Assembly (NCBI GenBank): GCA_039583875.1
Contig: CM077158.1
Coordinates: 120,401,900-120,465,899 of the forward strand
Length of the DNA stretch: 64,000 nucleotides
Origin: Platanthera guangdongensis
Taxonomy: Eukaryota; Streptophyta; Magnoliopsida; Asparagales; Orchidaceae
Direction: 5' to 3'
The notes beneath the pieces are model-generated. The model searched no databases. It was not told the DNA's origin and was given only the letters and a program-made list of their open reading frames with translations. This document shows positions 53,946-63,497 of the stretch, piece after piece; position 1 is the first letter of the stretch, and the number at the start of each line of letters is the position of its first letter. The translations under genes were made by a program, and so were the position numbers.

Positions 53946-54997
53946 TGATGTAGGGGTATGCGGAAATGGAGATCTCCGCGAAGCTAACGCTCTCCCTACG
54001 CACAACACGTCGTAGATCTACCGCACCTACACAGCACCTATCACCCACGATAGTTCCTCATCACAAAACGCAGCACAAACAACAAAGGAGGAATGGTCGA
54101 CTCGAAAACAACGATCTGAAATTTGATTCGGAATATTCCCCAAGAAAACACAAAGGTTGCCACTCCTTTTTGAGAGCAAGACCAAGACTATAGGCCAAGA
54201 TCCACTCAGGCAAATAGGATCCACCCGATCCGGAAATAAAAAGCCTTGCAACGACGATTTCGTTTCGAAACTTGCAGCAATTAATTTAAAGGTCCGGAGA
54301 AAACGATTTGCGAAAAATCCACCACAACTAAGGAGAAGAGTCACACAAGGAAGAGGAAAGAGATTACCCAACCAGAAAGCATTTCACACAAGATAACTGT
54401 GGGAGAATCTCTCTCTCCACGGATCCACCGGTTTCACACTGAATGGGGCTGCTTCCTTCTTCCGCGGAGTCGCACCGATAGAAGCCACGCCGGAGTCGCA
54501 CCGAACGGGGATGGAGGAGGCAAGGTTTGGCTTCACACCAAGGGGGGGGGGGGGGGGGGGGGTGGGGGTGGCGGCTATTGGATTCTCTCCATGGTGGCCG
54601 AAATTACTCACAGGGGGGGTTTAGGTTTTTTTTTTTCCAATCCTTTAACTCTTCATAATAGCCTCCTTTAAATAGGAGTTACAAACAAGCCTTAGCCCTT
54701 CATGATGGAGATTTAATCTCATCCATCCGAATGGCTAATTGCACACCAATACTAAAAATAGTTCAAAATGAAAAAAATAACAACACATGCAATGAATATA
54801 AAATAAAATAGAGTGCAAGAAAAGGAAATAAATAAAGCTAATGCGTTGTCGTGGCGGTAGCACGTCGCGGGCGGAGGTTGTAGCGTAGCCTTCCGTTAGC
54901 GTCATCGTGTCGTCTCACGTCCTTGAGTCGTATGGCCTTATCAACTGGATCATCAGCAGCATCGTCAGCAAATGGTGGAGGAGGGGGCACACCATCA
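53946..54997 (-). mobile_element. CRM-type solo LTR with GCTTC target-site duplication
   Basis: The 1,052-bp block starts TGATGTAGGGG and ends ACACCATCA, giving TGATG/CATCA inverted ends like the CRM-type element at 55595. GCTTC flanks it at 53941-53945 and 54998-55002. Read on the minus strand, its first about 160 bases are coding-like and end RLRYNLRPRRATATTTH then stop, parallel to GYNLRPRNKNKL in the LTR at 55595. TATTTAAAG (54667-54674) and a downstream 21-C run (54562-54542) match the TATA and poly-C layout of that LTR. Confidence 0.88.
54667..54674 (-). promoter_or_regulatory. TATA-like box of CRM-type solo LTR
   Basis: Minus strand TATTTAAA in a CTCCTATTTAAAGGAGG context, itself a short palindrome; about 110 bp upstream of the poly-C run. 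Confidence 0.5.
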
Positions 54998-55324
54998 GCT
55001 TCGACCACCAATCTTATGGTTTCTACCGAGGGAGGTGTTGCAGGCACATCATTCAGTGTGTTACTTGCCTCAGAAACCGGGCATTCTGACGGCCCTGCAC
55101 CACTTCTGGTCACCTATAGTCGTACAAAACACCAGTAAGTGACCAAATAATATTGCAAAAAGCAATTATAGTAACACATAGGTTACCCAAATATATGTAT
55201 TTTCATTCCTAAGTGGACATTCATGGGTTCTTTTTATGTTATAATGATAACGCACACACATGTGCTCACCACCCCTTAAAATAATTCGCCCACGAATTCA
55301 GTTAAGTTAAGAGAAACCGGCAGA

Positions 55325-55334
55325 CTGATATCAA
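55325..55334 (-). other. Degenerate primer binding site of element E
   Basis: CTGATATCAA (minus strand TTGATATCAG) lies two bases left of the 5' LTR start TGTAAC and resembles TGGTATCAG with changes. Confidence 0.6.
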
Positions 55335-55336
55335 AT

Positions 55337-55594
55337 TGTAACACCCCCTATCCGTCACATAGCATATAGCAGTAGTTTTGGCTGGGGCCCGACGCCATAT
55401 ACCATAAACAGACCGAAGGGTTACGCAATGAAACCATCCTTCCAATAACCAACGTCCTACACAGAGTACATTCTAGCAGAAGAAATTTAAATGTTGCAAA
55501 TTAAGAACCCAGCCACAGCATGAATGACCACTAACATTAATAACCCAAATGGAATGAGCATACAGATACACAAGTACTTGGCCTTATGGCCTTA
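55337..55594 (-). repeat. 5' LTR of element E, first part
   Basis: Matches 25197 onward (TGTAACACCCCCTATCCGTC). It ends with the CCTTA target site at 55590-55594, where the CRM-type element entered; it continues at 63178. Confidence 0.9.
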
Positions 55595-56847
55595 TGATGG
55601 CGACGGCCACCACGACGGCCAATTGGGTGATGAAGACGACGACCATGGTGGTGTTACCGTGACAGAAGATGACGACGATGCTCCACCATCAAGAGACTTG
55701 CGGCGCCGTAGCGGGCACGGCTACAATCTTCGCCCACGCAACAAAAATAAGCTTTGAATTTATTTTATTATTTGGTCTGCCTTTATCTGGTTATATGTGG
55801 TATTTGACACTATGTTATTTTGTCATTTCATTTTCTGCAACATTTTTATTTTGGGCTGCTAATAGCCACATGGTTGTGAGCCTTATATAAGGCCAAATTA
55901 TCATTTGTTATGAGGACAATTATTGAAATCAAAAAAAAGAGCTTTGCTTGCCAACCCTAATCTCCTCTTCTCCTCATCTAAGCCGCCGCCCCCCCCCCCC
56001 CCCCCTCAAGGCCTCCCTCTCCTCTCCTCCTCATCTTAGCCGCCGCCCCTTCAAGGCCACCCTGCTAGGTCCGGCCGCCCCTCTCTCCATCCCTCTCGGC
56101 CTCCCCCTTTCTTTTCCCCTCTCCCTCTAGTAACCCATCATCCCCGTCTCTCTACCTTCCATCCACCAAGCCATATTCACTCCTAACAACTTCGGCCACC
56201 TTGGAGGAGGAAGATCTCGTGCAAGGAAGAATCATGGTTGGGGTAATTAACCACGGCGAGAAGCGAAGGAGGCGTACAAGATATTCATTCGTGACGCGTT
56301 TCCCGTGGATTCCAAAGGGGAAGGGCGATCGTTCTTTGTGGATCCAACATCTCGGATCTACGTTTCCGAGTGGGGTAACGAAATTCCTACCTAAGAGATT
56401 CTCTTCTTTGATTAATTCTTGTGGTGGACGGATTTTGCGTGATTTCTCGAATTGCTAAATTTTCGCGGTGTTCCTAAAAATAGATTTGAGATTTTCAGAT
56501 GGTTTTCCGAAAAGATCCCGCGAGAGGATTGGCGCTCCTCGCTTTTGTTTTGTTGGGATAGATCCTACCCTTTTCTTTCGAATCGTGAATTTTTTTGGTG
56601 GATCTATTTTGGTACAACTCCAAAGCTCGATCGGAATTAATATTATTCCATTTAGCCGGGAAGGATTTTGGCCTATAGCCATTCTCCGTTCCACTTGCGG
56701 ATCAGCTATCCGTATATTAGCACGAACGATAAAAAATCAATCATTGTGGTCGCTGCGTTGCATCTGTGTGCCGGCTAGGGAGTGTTAACGTTGCCAAGTT
56801 CGTAGCCACGCCCTCCGTGTACGATCCCAAAGGCCTAGCCTACATCA
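55595..56847 (+). repeat. 5' LTR of CRM-type element
   Basis: 1,253 bp. Its first about 160 bp are the coding-like segment shared with the end of pol (ending GYNLRPRNKNKL). TATATAA at 55884-55890, a 17-C run at 55989-56005, then a pyrimidine-rich leader. Confidence 0.94.
55884..55890 (+). promoter_or_regulatory. TATA box of CRM-type 5' LTR
   Basis: TATATAA within the palindrome CCTTATATAAGG; repeated in the 3' LTR near 62212. Confidence 0.65.
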
Positions 56848-56850
56848 ATT

Positions 56851-56866
56851 TGGTATCAAAGCGAGG
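56851..56866 (+). other. Primer binding site of CRM-type element
   Basis: TGGTATCAAAGCGAGG, three bases after the LTR end CATCA; initiator tRNA-Met type with one mismatch in the core. Confidence 0.88.
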
Positions 56867-57220
56867 TTGTGTTGATTTCTCAATCGACACCGTCCTTACG
56901 CTCCCCTTTCATAGGACGTCGACCCACACTTGGTCGTGCACGTTTCGTAATCACCAAATCAGAATTTCTCTTTTTGGTCTGCATATAACAAAAAACATTT
57001 TTGCAAAATAAAAGAAGTATAAAAAAATCTGAATTTTCTACCTATTTTTCTATGCATATAAGTCAAAAAAATATTTTCGTTTTCCAACTCATTAGGCATA
57101 TAAAAATCCTGATTTATAAAACTCTTGTCCAAACAGTCTTGTGTCTGGGTGAGACACCCTGTATCGTTGCCATTTATGCGCACGAGATTTGGCACGGAGT
57201 ATCCTCCATCCACCTCCCAC

Positions 57221-58230
57221 ATGGCCGACAACCATGATGATGAGCATGCTCCCGCAACAATCGCGGCGCTTAGGGACGAGTTTAATACCAGGTTCGATGC
57301 ACTCACTCAGTTAATACAAGGGTTGGCTGTAAATCAGGCGGCGCCTCGAAATCCCGGCTTTGGGATAAATCGACCGGGGCAACCAACCCAGCCCGCCAAC
57401 CAACGAGAAGAGAGACAAAATCACCCACGTGATCAGGATTATGAGTACGCACCTCGAGCCCCTTATGAGATCGACCTAACTAGGGCCGTTAAAATGTAAT
57501 CACCCTCCTACGACGGCATGGGTGAACCCCAAGTATTTCTAAACTGGATCGTGGATATTGAGTGCTACTTTGAGTGACACAATTTGACGGACGTTGAGAA
57601 GGTGCGGGTAGCACGAATGAAACTACAGGGTAGAGCCAAAACGTTCTGGTTGAACGAAGAGAGGCGTCTAGGCACCGTGAATGGCGCACCACCAATTGGG
57701 TGGGCCGCCATGAAGGCACTCCTGCATGACCAATATGTCCCGGCGTATCACCGAACCCAAATGTTCGACGAGCTAGCCACCCTTCGCCAAGGGGGCCAAT
57801 CGGTAGCGGAGTACATGGGATGACTCAAGGATATGATGGTGCGTTGTGATATTCGAGAAATGCCCGAGGTCACACTATCTCATTTCCGTAGGGACTTAAC
57901 ACGGACATCCAAGGCAAGCTTTTGCGTTATGGTCACACGGACCTTAACACAACATTCAATGCAGCTCTAGATATATAAAAGCACAATGCCAACAAGTCCA
58001 AGGGCCGGGCATTCCTGAAAGGAAAATCCATCTTAGGACCCCCACCTTCGTCATCCATGTGAGACAAAGGAAAGTTCCGATCGACTGATTCAATTTCCAT
58101 AGTAATTACCGCTAGGAACAGTAAAAATCCCAATGGTGAGAGAGTCCCAATAGGACGAATTAATAAGACTAACGCTACCTGTTATTCGTGCAGAATTCAA
58201 GGACACTACGCTAGTGAGTTTCCCACTAAG
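57221..58230 (+). pseudogene. Gag of CRM-type element
   Basis: ATG at 57221 (CACATGGCCGACAACC) starts MADNHDDEHAPATIAALRDE. The capsid core follows: FLNWIVDIECYF (about 57538), VRVARMKLQGRAKTFWLNEE (57608) and AMKALLHDQYVP, RQGGQSVAEYMG (about 57790-57822). The zinc knuckle at about 58173 reads CYSCRIQGHYASEF, with the last Cys replaced by Phe. Stops are at 57497, 57575 and 57821, with a frame change near 57890. Gag is therefore dead while its domain order is kept. Confidence 0.85.
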
Positions 58231-58239
58231 AGTAAACCA

Positions 58240-58902
58240 TTGGCACTATTAGATACCACGTCTGACCCCGCCGAGATCGTTTATGAAGCTGGTACTGAGT
58301 CTGACGCCGAGCCGAGTGATATTGACGACGACTCATTTATGATGGTTATGAGATGTATTCTGAATACACCGCGAGCGACGGACGATTACAATCAAACGAA
58401 TATCTTCTCGGTAAATTTTAAGAACGGTGACAAGTGGTGTAAGTTGATAATCGATAGCGGTAGTTGTATGAACGTCGTTTCGGAGAATGCCATCACTCAA
58501 ATGCACTTAGTCACTGAGCCGCATCCACATCCGTATAAGATAGCATGGGTGAACAAAACGTCCATCGCAGTTTCTAAGCGATGCTTGGTAGCGCTTACGG
58601 TGAAGAACTACGTCGATAAGGTGTGGTGTGATGTCATTCCTATGGATGTCTGTCACGTTCTACTAGGACGTCCATGGCTTTATGATTATGACGTGAACCA
58701 TTTTGGCAAAGCCAACACCTACGAGTTCAAGTTCAATGTTAAGACCATTGTTTTGAAACCCACACCACCTAAGGACCCGTCGATTGCGTCCAAGGACACT
58801 GTGGTCCCTGCGAAAAGGAAAATGATAAGTCTTATAAGTAGGAAGGAGTTAGAACGTGAGACCTTTCTCGATGGCGTCATATATGCGTTAGTATGTCTAT
58901 AA
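58240..58902 (+). pseudogene. Protease region of CRM-type element
   Basis: Open frame with NIFSVNFKNGDKWCKLIIDSG (read in two parts, about 58402-58460); IIDSGSCMNVV holds the active site as DSGS. The sequence continues with CDVIPMDVCHVLLGRPWLYD (about 58630-58690), the conserved GRPW motif of this protease type. A stop at 58900 separates it from the pre-RT segment. Confidence 0.85.
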
Positions 58903-58956
58903 GTAGAGGAAAATTCACCCTCTTTAGAGAACATACCGTTATCTCTGCGCACATTA

Positions 58957-60300
58957 TTGGAACAATATAAGGACGTCTATCCGGTAGATTTACCTTCCAA
59001 GTTGCCACCAATCAGGGATATTCAACATGAAATTGACTTCGTCCCGGGCTCGTCCTTGCCTAACCTACCCCATTACCGACTTAATCCCTCCGCACATGAT
59101 GAACTACAAATGTTAATTTCCGATTTATTAGCTAAAGGATTTATCCGTCATAGTAAAAGCCCTTGTGCCGTCCCGGCATTGTTGGTCCCGAAGAAAGATA
59201 AGTCTTGGAGGTTGTGTGTAGACTACCGGGCCATCAATAAAATAACTGTCAAGTATAGGTTTCCCATCCCCCGTTTGGATGATCTATTGGATATGATGTC
59301 CGGTGCCACCGTGTTCTCAAAATTGGATTTAAAGAGTGGTTACCACCAAATAAGGATTCGGTAGGGAGACGAATGGAAAACGGCCTTTAAATCTAAGGAC
59401 GGGCTTTACGAGTGGTTAGTGCTAGGAGAGGGACTCACCAACGGACCAAGCACTTTCTCACGATTAATGACTCAAGTATTTAAGCCATACATGGGAAAAT
59501 TTGTCGTAGTCTATTTCGATGATATTTTGGTGTTTAGTACCTCGTCGATCGATCATGAAACTCATTTGCGGACAATCCTTACTACATTGCGCCAAGAGAA
59601 CTTATATATTAATTTTAAGAAGTGAGCATTCGGTGTGACTTCCGTGGAATTTTTAGGATACATAGTGAACGCTGAGGGTATACATGTTGACCCTAAGAAG
59701 GTCCAAGTAATTAGAGAGTGGCCGGAACCGCAAAATATTCGGGAAGTTAGGAGTTTTCATGGATTGGCCACGTTTTATCGACGATTCATTCGCAATTTTA
59801 GTAGTACCAAGGCACCCATCACTGAGTGTATGAAGAAGGCTGATTTTATATGGACCAAATCGGCCGCTAGCGCATTTCAAATGATTAAGGATCGGATGTC
59901 CGAAACCCCCCTACTATGGTTGCCGGATTTTAGTAAAGTGTTTGAATTATCATGCGACGCTTCAGGGATAGGAATTGGTGGAGTTTTAAGTCAAGAGGGA
60001 CATCCGGTCGGATACTTTAGCGAGAAACTTGCGGGCCCAAAATTAAATTAGTCTAATTATGATCGTGAGTTTTATGCCGTGATACGTTGTCTCCAACATT
60101 GGCGACACTATCTCATCTCGAAAGAATTTGTAATCCTCTCGGATCATGAGGCGCTAAAATTTGTAAACTCTCAAGGTAAAATCAGCCCTCGGCACGCCAA
60201 ATGGGTCTCCTATCTTCAGGAGTACACATTCATTATTAAGCACCTTAAGGGTACGTTAAATCGAGCGGCAGACGCCCTTAGTCGTGTCACCCTATTGTTA
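58957..60300 (+). pseudogene. RT and RNase H of CRM-type element
   Basis: Pre-[22 protein letters not shown] at 58981, then [22 protein letters not shown] (59182), [27 protein letters not shown] (about 59509) and [19 protein letters not shown] (59650). RNase [21 protein letters not shown] (59941), VILSDHEALKF and NRAADALSR (about 60258). Stops at 59362, 59623 and 60049, all in one continuous frame context except small shifts, break it. The catalytic Asp residues of both enzymes are present. Decay is by single stops, consistent with the modest LTR divergence. Confidence 0.88.
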
Positions 60301-62086
60301 TCTAAAATGGAGGTGACGGTAATAGGATTTGAACGCATTAAGGACGAGTATGTCCTATGCCCGGATTTTAAGGATATTTATTTAGCCGCTCAGGAACAGG
60401 CCCCCTCTACTATTTCAGCCTACTACATTCGTGACGGTTATTTATTCAATCACACGCAATTGTGTATTCCCCGTTCGTCCCTACGCCATTTTATTATATG
60501 GGAGTTACATAGTGGAGGTCTAGGTGGACACTTCGGTCGCGATAAAACAATCATGCTTGTGGAGGATAAATTCTTTTGGCCGGGTCTCAAGCCAATGGTC
60601 AATAAAATTGTAGGGAGCTGCCGCGTATGTCAATTAACTAAGGGTAACAAGACCAATGCGGGCCTTTACACACCCCTTCCGATTCCCTCTGCTCCATGGG
60701 TGGATGTGAGCATGGACTTCATATTGGGCCTCCCACTGACAATTCGGCGTCACGATTCCATCTTGGTTGTAGTGGACCGATTCTCTAAAATGGCTTATTT
60801 TATCGCTTGTCATAGCACCAACGATGCTTCCCATGTCGCTAAGTTGTATTTTAAGGAGGTCGTAGCTCATCGAGGTGTCCCCAAAACCATCGTGACCGAT
60901 AGAGATGTTAAGTTTACTAGCTACTTTTGGAAGACACTGTGGAAGTTGTTGGGCACGAGGCTTATGTTTTCGTCGGCCTACCACCCCCAAACGGATGGGC
61001 AAACGGAAGTTTTAACCGTAGTTTGGGAGGAATACTTCGTTGCTTGGTGGGCGATCATAAGGGTACATGGGATCTTATCCTACCCCACGCTTAGTTAGCC
61101 TATAATAATTCTAAGAATAGGTCCACCGGGTTATCGCCAAATGAGATAGTTCATGGATATAAGACGCCCGTGCCTCTTGATTTGATTCTGTTACCACCAT
61201 CATTTAAATCAAGTCAATTTGCACAGGACTTCGCCTCGCACGTTCACACTCTCCATGAGCACATTGGCAAGACGTTAGCTAAACAATATGCTATTTATCA
61301 ATCGAATGCTAACATACATAAGCGAGCAGTCCCCTTAAAGATTGGTGATTTGGTAATGGTACGTCTTATCCCTGAACGGTTGCCCTCGGGCACCATAAAA
61401 AAATTAGCGAATAAGAGAGCCGGTCCTTTTCGGGTTTTGAAGAAGCTAGGTGAAAATGCATATTTATTACAGTTACCCGCTGAGTGGGGAATCTCCCCTG
61501 TTTTTAACATTTCGGATTTAACGCTTTATGTCGCTCCACCACCTGAATTGTCAGTCTCTTCAATTCATATTTCCACTATATCGTCTAAAGGGGTGGGGGT
61601 GCGAATATTTTTGGACCGCTCTCCCTTTCGGATTATTCGGGAGGTACGTTGTCTATTGATGATGCAACTTATTTTTCTTCTTCGCCTAACGCTTTTCCAA
61701 GGTTCCCCCGAACCGATTTCTTGCCTGACAAGATTTTGCAGGATGCGGTCTTTTCTACTCCCGACGGCGACATTCACAGGTTTTTGGTCAGATGGTGTGG
61801 TCGTCCAGCTTCAGACGACTCTTGGATTTCTTCGGCAGACCTGGCTCTTCTAGATGCAGATCTCCTCCACCGTTACCGTCCAGCCCACTCATCGGTGATG
61901 AGTCCTTTTGAGAGCGGGAGGATTGATGGCGACGGCCACCACGACAGCCAATTGGGTGATGAAGACGACGACCATGGCGGTGTTACCGTGACAGAAGATG
62001 ACGACGATGCTCCACCATCAAGAGACTTGCGACGCCGTAGCGGGCACGGCTACAATATTCGCCCACGCAACAAAAATAAGCTTTGA
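60301..62086 (+). pseudogene. Integrase and chromodomain-like end of CRM-type element, running into the 3' LTR
   Basis: Zinc module: ELHSGGLGGHFGRDKT (60502) and CRVCQLTKGN (about 60619). Core: SMDFILGLP (about 60709), ILVVVDRFSKMAYF, TIVTDRDVKF (about 60889) and DGQTE (about 60994). A one-base deletion near 61010 shifts the frame; the rest is read to about 61620 (KIGDLVMVRLIPERLP, KRAGPFRVLKKLGENAYLLQ, GISPVFNISDL). Another shift leads to a chromodomain-like segment (FLVRWCGRPASDDSWISSADL, in two parts about 61780-61845). That frame crosses the purine tract and enters the 3' LTR, with an acidic stretch (EDDDDAPP) and RRRSGHGYNIRPRNKNKL, stopping at 62086. A pol tail encoded in the LTR is a CRM-clade trait. 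Confidence 0.85.
61910..61923 (+). other. Polypurine tract of CRM-type element
   Basis: GAGAGCGGGAGGAT directly before the 3' LTR start TGATGGCGACGG; it lies inside the pol reading frame. Confidence 0.82.
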
Positions 62087-63172
62087 ATTTATTTTATTAT
62101 TTGGTCTGCTTTTATCTGTTATATGTGGTATTTGACACTATGTTATTTTGTCATTTCATTTTCTGCAACATTTTTATTTTGGGCTGCTAATAGCCACATG
62201 GTTGTAAGCCTTATATAAGGCCAAATTATCATTTGTTATGAGGACAATTATTGAAATAAAAAAAAGAGCTTTGCTTGCCAACCCTAATCTCCTATTCTCC
62301 TCATCTAAGCCGCCGCCCCCCCCCCCCCCCCTCAAGGCCTCCCTCTCCTCTCCTCCTCATCTTAGCCGCCACCCCTTCAAGGCCTCCCTCCTAGGTCCGG
62401 CCGCCCCTCTCTCCATCCCTCTCGGCCGCCCCCTTTCTTTTCCCCTCTCCCTCTAGCAACCCATCATCCCGTCTCTCTACCTTCCATCCACCAAGCCATA
62501 TTCACTCCTAACAACTTCGGCCACCTTGGAGGAGGAAGATCTCGTGCAAGGAAGAATCAAGGTTGGGGTAATCAACCACGGCGAGAAGCGAAGGAGGCGA
62601 ACAAGATCTTCATCCGTGGCGCGTTTCCCGTGGATTCCAAAGGGGAAGAGCGATCGTTCTTTGTGGATCCAACATCTCAGATCTACGTTTCTGAGTGGGG
62701 TAACAAAATTCCTACCTAAGAGATTCTCTTCTTTGATTAATTCTTGTGGTGGACGGATTTTGCGTGACTTCTCGAATTGCTAAATTTTCGCGGTGTTCCT
62801 AAAAATAGATTTGAGATTTTCAGTTGGTTTTCCAAAAGATCACGCGAGAGGATTGACGCTCCTCGCTTTTGTTTTGTTGGGATAGATCCTACCCTTTTCT
62901 TTTGAATCGTGAATTTTTTTTGGTGGATCTATTTTGGTACAACTCCAAAGCTCGATCGGAATTAATATTATTCCATTTAGCCGGAAAGGATTTTGGCCTA
63001 TAGCCATTCTCCGTTCCACTTGCGGATCGGCTATCCGTATGTTAGCACGAACGATAAAAAATCAATCATTGTGGTCGCTGTGTTGCATCTGTGTGCCGGC
63101 TAGGGAGTGTTAACGTTGCTAAGGTCGTAGCCACGCCCTCTATGTAGGATCCCAAAGGCCTAGCCTACATCA
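61924..63172 (+). repeat. 3' LTR of CRM-type element
   Basis: 1,249 bp, TGATGGCGACGG...CCTACATCA, followed by TSD CCTTA. Contains a 16-C run at 62316-62331. Confidence 0.94.
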
Positions 63173-63177
63173 CCTTA

Positions 63178-63497
63178 CAGGAGTTTACTTATACAAATAA
63201 TGTCTTCCAAACCTCGACACGCAGGACGGTCACACATGAGAATAAAAGTAAACATTCATATATAAGCCTTCAAGGGCCGTCTCAGCAACAAGGGATTTTG
63301 CCCGCTATTTGCCACTAGGCTCCGCAGCACCTGCAAGCAATAATCCATCGAAGCTGTGGCAAACAAAAAACAACGGTCAGCTAAAGCTGACCAGATTATA
63401 ACGACCCGCCCCTAAACACGGGGCGGCGATGCTCCTTCCCTGCACTTCATTAGCATAGCTTAACAGTATTGAAATTACACATCACCACAGGCGTACG
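63178..63497 (-). repeat. 5' LTR of element E, second part
   Basis: Continues the LTR after the CRM-type insertion (CAGGAGTTTACTTATA matches 25446; GGGGCGGCGATGCTCCTTC matches 25662). It has about 40 bp near 63311-63350 not seen in the left LTR. Cut at 63497 by the next insertion. Confidence 0.88.

Larger units (their letters stand above)
53003..55113 (-). pseudogene. Gag of element E, interrupted by a CRM-type solo LTR
   Basis: Gag starts on the minus strand at the ATG at 55113 (MTRSGAGPSECPVSEASN) and runs to 54998; the solo LTR (53946-54997) intervenes, and the frame resumes at 53945 through AMINVQPARQMQQ to the capsid core: MVFNPPVFSGTGTPFQVEDW (about 53780), WWEGLELH, LTQGESSVDEYLHEFTRL (about 53490) and FSEGLRDDLRLL (about 53370). 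The zinc knuckle near 53120-53060 keeps PGHFVRDC in one frame but its first half is in another, so it carries an indel. Only the first 39 codons lie outside the solo LTR; the ORF read from the 55113 ATG ends with codons from the LTR. Confidence 0.82.
55595..63172 (+). mobile_element. Full-length CRM-type (centromeric) chromovirus, TSD CCTTA
   Basis: 7,578 bp with LTRs 55595-56847 and 61924-63172, inverted ends TGATG/CATCA, and CCTTA at 55590-55594 and 63173-63177. Domain order is gag, protease, RT, RNase H, integrase, chromodomain-like region, with pol ending inside the 3' LTR. RT and RNase H text ([40 protein letters not shown]) and the LTR ends fit the CRM clade; that assignment is from family knowledge, not a tree. 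By eye the LTRs differ at about 36 substitutions (about 3%). Confidence 0.93.
25197..63497 (-). mobile_element. Element E: Tekay-type gypsy, minus strand, broken by five later insertions
   Basis: The 3' LTR (25197-27249) and the 5' LTR start (55337) share the same sequence from TGTAACACCCCC. Between them lie integrase, RNase H, RT, protease and gag in proper minus-strand order once the inserts are removed (Sirevirus 28876-51034, solo LTR 53946-54997). The 5' LTR is cut by a CRM-type element (55595-63172) and by another LTR at 63498. It lies within the concatemer; the left flank ends CAGTG, the expected target-site duplication, and the right flank is outside the window. Confidence 0.88.

Noticed and set aside
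54027..54371. Hydrophobic 114-codon minus-strand frame, considered as a captured host gene
   Set aside because: It lies wholly in the leader part of the CRM-type solo LTR (53946-54997).
54838..55113. Small independent gene ending in YNLRPR
   Set aside because: It is a chance read-through from the Gag start of element E into the LTR-encoded pol tail of the CRM-type solo LTR; the TSD at 54998-55002 marks the join.
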